Shown here: piece by piece, positions 58,416 through 64,000 of the stretch
How positions within the stretch are numbered: position 1 is the first letter of the stretch
How the letters are laid out: each line of letters begins with the position of its first letter
Origin: Lytechinus variegatus
Taxonomy: Eukaryota; Echinodermata; Echinoidea; Temnopleuroida; Toxopneustidae
Assembly (NCBI RefSeq): GCF_018143015.1
Contig: NC_054757.1
Span: 20,512,285-20,576,284 of the forward strand
DNA length: 64,000 nucleotides
Direction of reading: 5' to 3'
The notes under the pieces: model-generated
The model's input: only the letters and a program-made list of their open reading frames with translations
Told to the model about the DNA's origin: nothing
Database searches by the model: none
Position numbers and translations under genes: made by a program

Positions 58416-61400
58416 ATGGATGTTGAATCCTGGACCTGCAAAGATGTGGCCAAGTGGTTATCCACCAACGGCTTCGGTCAGTACTCGCGTCAACTGTGCA
58501 CCGACCACATGATCGATGGTCAGGCATTACTACTTCTGACCGAAGCCGACCTGCGCAGTCCTCCTGTCTCTCTGAATGTTCTTGGAGATATCAAACGCCT
58601 AATCCATCAGATTGATCTTTTAAAACGTCACATTGGCAATCAAGGGCGGATATCAAATGGTTTTGCCCCGACAACAAGCACTGCACGGGTAACCAATCAG
58701 AATCACGTCGGAGCGGATGAGGTGGATCAGCCAAAGAAACACCTAAAACACCTAGCAACGAGATTGGAACCGGAAGTCTTCAAGACCGTCTTAAGCATCA
58801 TCTACGTCACCTTGGTGTTCCTACTCACAGCCTTTGTCCTGACTGTCGTGCATGACCGAGTGCCTGATATGGAGAAGTACCCTCCTTTGCCAGACATCGT
58901 CCTGGATAGTATTCCGTTGATACCTTGGGCGTTTCAAGCCTGTGAACTCTGTGGTATCATTCTTGCTGTACTGTGTTTTCTAGTCCTCTTCCTTCACAAG
59001 CACAGGTATTTCACCTTTCAACATTCCATTCTATGACATTTGCTCCAAGTAGGCTACTGACTTACTGTATATTCCACACGTTCATAAAATGACCAACCCT
59101 GGATAATATGCCCTATCCTAAACTTAACCTTAATCCAAACAATAAACCCTTTTGAAACCCTAACCCTGATGTATCTTTGAGGAAATAAAGTCCAGAGAAA
59201 TTATCGCCAGAGAAAATGTTGTGTCATCCTTCATTCATATCTGAAATGTTCTTAATCTGAAGGGAAGGAACTGATAATGTACCCTTTTTAGTTCCTCCAC
59301 GATGTATCACATAGTCTATTTTATACATGTACATCATGATCTTTTTATTATTTTAAATCTGGAATGTCTATTCAATGCAGAAGTTGTTTGGCACAAGTAT
59401 TCACTGCTGAATGATATGCGCTGTATCAGCTTAAACAACCACATACATGTTTCATTGTTTCTTAACCCAAGTCATCAAATATGTTGTCAAAGGGACATGT
59501 CCTTTTATGGCATTATATGCCCCCCCTCCTCGCCCCGGCCTGCCAAAAGGAGACTGCATACATGTAGAACAAAAAGTAATGGGCAGTGCAGCCTCTCTAG
59601 AGTAGAGTAACAAGACATTACCCCTTGTTTGCTCAATTTTCATTTTCTTGTTTTATTCTTTGCAGGAGCATTGTGGGCTATGAGGCGTCTCTTTGCCATT
59701 GCAGGGACAGTATTTCTACTTAGGTGTGTGACAATGTTTGTGACATCACTCTCAGTGCCTGGTATACATCTGCAGTGCTCAGCCAAAGTGAGTTGTTATT
59801 AGTTATGTTATGAATATTACAAGTTTCTGTAACTCTTCGAAATGAAGATGAAATGTTATTGTATCGTCATGGATTTAGATGTGCAATTAAAGTTCTGATA
59901 CATTATTAAATTGTGATATTATCAGAGCTGCCAACTATTAAAAAAGTCATAATTCTTATGATTTTCTTGCCAAATTATGCCAGTATACTTTTGAGGTAGA
60001 ATAGGTATGAACAACATGTAATACATGTACACTCACAGTAATGCATTATGCATTTGTAAAAATTTACTTGCCTGACTCTGCACGCTAGTGCTTCACAAAA
60101 TGTAGCACCCTGGATAAACATACCTGAAAATCATCATGTAGGGTTGGCAAACTTGGCATTTATGAGCATTGTGCATCTAAGAAACGTATAATACCATAGT
60201 CCATACATGTATGGCACATATGAAATTCAGACTTACATCAGGGTGCAACTAAAGCACTTGCCCGATTGCCCGGGGAAAGTAAAAGTTGTAGTTGGGCTAG
60301 TGTTTTGAATTAAAGACCAAAACTACTTCCCCAAATTGGGCTAACAAAATTCTCACAGTAGAAAAAAACCTACGATGTAGAATTACCAAAATTAGGGTTG
60401 AAATTTGGTCATGAAAGAACAAGGTACATCAGTTCATGTCAAAAGAGAGAAAAAAAAGGTCAATGGTTTCTAAAACCATGATATTTTCTTTTGAGGAAGT
60501 AAAACTTCTTTTTCAAGGATTTTTTCGGGCAAGTGAAATAGATTTTTAGGCAAGAATATTCCAACTATTTAAAAATTTACTTGCCCCCAACAGGGCAAGT
60601 GCATCTTAAAAGTTATGTAGCACCCTGCTTACATGTACATGTATATCAAAATTATAATGACTTTTAAGCTGCTTGATGACTACTTTTTACTTTTAAAAGG
60701 TCTGTATAACATATAGTACGCTCAGACGTCATGATGAGTCATTTTGAAAATGGTAGTTGCACTTGCCGAAAAGGGATTGTTCTCATGTCTTTTCTCCAAA
60801 AGAGAACTACATGTAAAATCACTACAGAGAGGGTGCTAGATCTATATTTAACTCTTTATGCCATTCACATTATTGCATGCCCTTTTAGATGCATTACTTT
60901 CGCATTTCTGCATAAGCACCCATTTTCCTATTGCTGCCCCTTTGTGCCGGTAGTTTTCGGAGTTTTGTTTTGGATACATTTGCTTTCAAAACGACTTAGT
61001 GGGAGATCATCAACCTTCTTTACAAGTAAACAAAAGTCAATACAACCTCCAGCAGACCCAGGAGGTTCATTGGGAAAAGGAGAGAAAAGAATCAATAAAA
61101 TACTCCCCACAAACAATACCACGGTCAGGTTCATTGTTAGGAGTGAGGACTCGTGGCAGTGTAGGAAGAGGTCCCTTTTTTCTTTGAATCTGTTTCAGAT
61201 TATCAATGATATTAGAATCATTTGTGTGATAACCTGCCCAGTTGAATAAAAAAAAGATTCATCATGTCACTGACCCAAGAACCAAAATAAAGAGCTACAC
61301 TTTTGTTGGAAATGGAAGAAGAAAAAAAAGTAACACACACAAAAAGATAATTTGCAATGCCTTATTTCATTTTTATTGTAATAAATTCGCACTTATCTTG

Positions 61401-61484
61401 AAAACCCACCAAACGCTAAAAGTTTACTTCACATCATTTCCTTTCTAAATGTTCAAATAAAAGATATATGTATGTATATATATG

Positions 61485-61532
<48 letters not shown>

Positions 61533-63542
61533 CAGAATTATACTGCGGAGAAGGGTTCACTGCTAAAATAATGCAACATGCAGAGGGTTTACGGGTCAAT
61601 GCATGAAGAGTTAAAAGATCACAATTAAAGTTTTTACAAAAAACTCTGCAGATTCAAGAAAATTCCTTGGCCACATTCAGAATTTTGATGATATCGGTCT
61701 TATCGGAGGATATCTCACTTGATTGCCCATATGCCAACCTTAATTGCATGTAGGCCTACATTAAAAACCATTTTCCCTCAATTTCTTGTTCTAGGTCTAC
61801 GGTACTGTGTGGGACAAACTGTCTAGAGCAGTAGAGATCTGTTTGGGTCTAGGCATGTCCTTGACTGGTGTTCATACATGCGGAGACTACATGTTCAGCG
61901 GACACACGACTTGTATAACCCTTGCCAACTTCTTCATTACGGAATGTAAGTAAAGCTCTTGAACCTTCCACAGTGATAAATTGCCATTTGGTCTACACCT
62001 ATGCAGGGATGCCAAGTTAAAAAAAACCGTTATGCATGAGATTTTCATGACTCGGCGTCTCTGCGCGCGCGCGGCCCAGTACTTACACTTGTGCGTTTCG
62101 AAAATGCGTGTGCGCGAGATATGGGCTTCATCATGATATCGATCCATACTACAAAACCATGCGATGCACGCACGCAATTCATCGTATCTCGTACTATTTG
62201 TGCCCTGACTGCACTCTCGATTCATCTCATGTGCCGGGGTAGACGCGATGGCGTGCGAAGGCAGTCTTTTTCTCTTTTTTTTCTGTCGGGTCCCGATGCG
62301 TGAGAAAAATGGGTGCCATGTGTGAGATCGTGAGACGGACCCTGGATGCGTGAGTCTCACGCATAATGCTTGAGACTTGGTAGCTCTACCTGTGTAGAGT
62401 TGTGGCTGGTATAATAGATGATAAATAATATCTACTCTATAAAGCATGAACTATATAACCTTATAGGACCTCGTGCAGGGAGATTCCGCTGGTATAAACA
62501 AGTGATGTTCATTGACAAAAAAAAAATAAGTACACCAAGAGGAAACATGGCACCAAGACTAAATTGGTATTAGACAGTGTATTGCAGACCAAATGGCAAT
62601 TGTAAGGCATTGTTTTACCGATCAGAATTGATTGCTCCATCGCGATTGCTTAAAAAGCGGTTACTCCAAATGCTGCAGATCAATTGATTATATGCGACTA
62701 CTAACCAAAAATGGGGTGTCGGCTCCTTCCAGAATTATTTTCATCTCTGAATTCAGCATTTTCACGCCTGAAGTACAATAATGTTCTGACTATGAAAATA
62801 CTTGTACAAATGCAACAAATTTAGGAACGTTTACTTTGTCGACGTCCACATAGTCTTCAGATAGTTTACGTTCCAATGTTGTCGCATCTTTTGTCTGTCC
62901 TAAGGTGTCCTCTCCAAAAAAATGAAGCAGTTGACAGAACATGCAATAAGATGGAACCCCTGTAAATATATGTATGAGTGGGTGACTTCATGCCTCACAA
63001 TTTGACGTAATATCATTTCACTTATAACAATACACATACAAAGATTGAGGGAAAGCAAAACAACTTTAATAAAACAAGACAGCTGTGTATACCTTGATTG
63101 TTGGAAAATTGGAAGTTTGATAGAACACAATTTCTTCCCTATTATATCATTATCTTTATTTGTAATTATTTTGGCTTTTTTAGATTCCCCACGCAAGTTC
63201 CACATCCTTCACACCGCAACGTGGGTGATCAACCTGTTCGGAATCTTCTTCATCCTCGCCGGCCATGAGCACTACACCATCGACGTCTTCATCGCCTTCT
63301 ACATCACCTCGCGCCTCTTCCTCTACTACCATACCCTCGCCAACAACCGGGCCCTCCGACAGGGCGATGAGCGGGTCAGGGTCTGGTTTCCAATGTTCTC
63401 GTTCTTTGAGGCGAACGTCGACGGTATTGTTCCGAACGAGTACGAGTTCCCCCTCCCTTCTTTAACGAAGATCATGGAGCGTATCAGGGAATGTCCGGTC
63501 AACAGACCGGTCAAAAGACCTATTAAAGGGAAGGCAAGATAG
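58416..63542 (+). CDS. SAMD8: Sphingomyelin synthase-related protein (SMSr/SAMD8 type), about 406 aa, one apparent frameshift
   Basis: Coding exons are 58416-59005, 59666-59787, 61795-61945 and 63184-63542. By family knowledge this is an ER-membrane enzyme making ceramide phosphoethanolamine and limiting ceramide. A SAM domain covers about 3-70. The first membrane segments lie near 123-145 and 171-194, and [11 protein letters not shown] in exon 2 is family-typical. The catalytic triad is H274 in [10 protein letters not shown] and H317/D321 in HEHYTIDV, with the same 43- and 4-residue spacing as human SMS1 (H285, H328, D332). The first in-frame Met after the acceptor at 58390-58400 is at 58416 ([15 protein letters not shown]). 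Oddity: exon 2 read in the spliced phase gives RSIVGYEAS and then leaves the family. Dropping one G from the GGG at 59675-59677 gives [20 protein letters not shown], which fits. This may be an assembly or allelic single-base error, since everything downstream looks conserved. AATAAA lies at 63839-63844. Confidence 0.9.
59788..61794. other. SMSr intron 2; no gene
   Basis: AT-rich, with a TA microsatellite at about 61470-61528 and one 172-codon open frame (60731-61249) that shows no recognisable domain and starts without context. The segment at about 59930-59975 (GAGCTGCCAACTATTAAAAA) resembles the left end of the element in intron 3. Confidence 0.5.
62005..62392. mobile_element. CpG-rich foldback element in SMSr intron 3
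   Basis: GGATGCCAAGTTAAAAAAAA then TTATGCATGAGA on the left is complementary to TCACGCATAATGCTTGAGAC then TTGGTAGCTCT on the right. The middle (62055-62260) is CpG-dense (GCGCGCGCGCGG), unlike the surrounding DNA. Noncoding. Confidence 0.55.
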
Positions 63543-63727
63543 TCTAAGACTTTGGTTGTGGAAATATGTTGTGGTATGTGGTCATGTACTTTCCAAGAGT
63601 TATGTTTGTTCTTGTGATATTTGACATCAGGCAATTCTAGGACACCTTTATAGTGACTGGCAAGTTGTGCTGAGGGAGTTGTCATTTGGGTGAGCAATAG
63701 GACTCCTACAGGGAACATGTTCACCAG

Positions 63728-64000
63728 GGCCCTGTCTTACCAAGAGTTGCGATTGATCCAATGCAACCACAACTATGGAAAGCCAGCAATGTCAGCATCT
63801 AAAATGCATGTTTGTAAAAATATTTTTTCAAAATAATGAATAAAAATATGGGTATTCATACATCCATCTTTTTCTTGAAAATTCAGTATGCCTCTCTTTA
63901 TTTACAGAGGACATTGTGCAAATTTTCTGTAGAAAAAAATATGACATTGATGGATTTCTATATAGTTGAGGTTGATCGGATCAATTGTAACTTTTTGTAA
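63728..64000. mobile_element. MITE related to 41911-42190, running to the window edge
   Basis: Left GGGCCCTGTCTTACCAAGAG then TTGCGATTGATCC. Right GATCGGATCAATTGTAACTT at the edge is complementary. It overlaps the probable SMSr polyadenylation signal at 63839-63844, so the SMSr 3' end may lie inside the element. Confidence 0.6.

Noticed and set aside
60731-61249. 172-codon open frame in SMSr intron 2
   Set aside because: No recognisable domain and mixed composition typical of chance frames. It lies wholly between two well-supported exons.
61887-62447. 186-codon minus-strand frame
   Set aside because: It overlaps an SMSr exon antisense and then runs through the CpG-rich foldback element. No protein similarity was recognised.

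Overview
The window looks like nuclear DNA of a marine invertebrate deuterostome, most likely a sea urchin or close echinoderm relative. That is an inference from three things: intron-rich animal genes in an AT-rich, repeat-dense background; many tRNA-derived SINEs and short inverted-repeat elements; and an opsin with invertebrate-type key residues. No species can be fixed without a database search.

Five protein genes can be assembled by hand, all on the plus strand. Splice sites and codon phases agree at every coding junction except for one frameshift. (1) An opsin in six coding exons (7431-22900, 585 aa) has the retinal lysine, the DRY motif, NPIIY, a tyrosine at the rhodopsin-113 site, a glutamate at the 181 site and a very long cytoplasmic tail. 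(2-4) Three tandem paralogues of a PAPS-type sulfotransferase-like protein lie at 34601-38633, 45103-48195 and 50220-52629. Each has three coding exons with the same intron phases. (5) A sphingomyelin-synthase-related protein (SMSr/SAMD8 type, 58416-63542) has a SAM domain and the His-His-Asp catalytic triad. Its second coding exon carries one apparent extra G that shifts the frame.

The genes are functionally unrelated (light sensing, sulfate transfer, ceramide phospholipid synthesis). I see no operon-like or pathway link beyond the sulfotransferase tandem duplication.

Most of the rest is repeats. Region by region: 4.29-6.32 kb is a decayed satellite with a period near 180 bp. 13.3-14.4 and 32.8-33.9 kb hold two copies of a 1.1 kb element built from roughly 110 bp units around a CpG-rich core. 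23.3-23.7 kb is a TTCGGAATAACGAA-type minisatellite. 25.4-26.9 kb holds decayed tandem repeats. 39.4-40.6 kb is a 47 bp minisatellite with a SINE inserted in it. 41.9-43.1 kb is a pile of five inverted-repeat elements. 43.7-44.3 kb is a G-tract foldback element. 48.5-48.6 kb is a perfect 39 bp hairpin. 55.9-57.6 kb is a large inverted-repeat element carrying the end of a LINE. At least seven short elements share a CAGGGGCGGATCC-like terminus, three foldbacks share a TA-flanked AAGGTCAAGTCC terminus, and three SINE families retain tRNA-like heads. One of these SINEs still folds as a perfect cloverleaf.

I saw no CRISPR array, no rRNA, no ordinary tRNA gene and nothing I could support as a retrovirus-like element.
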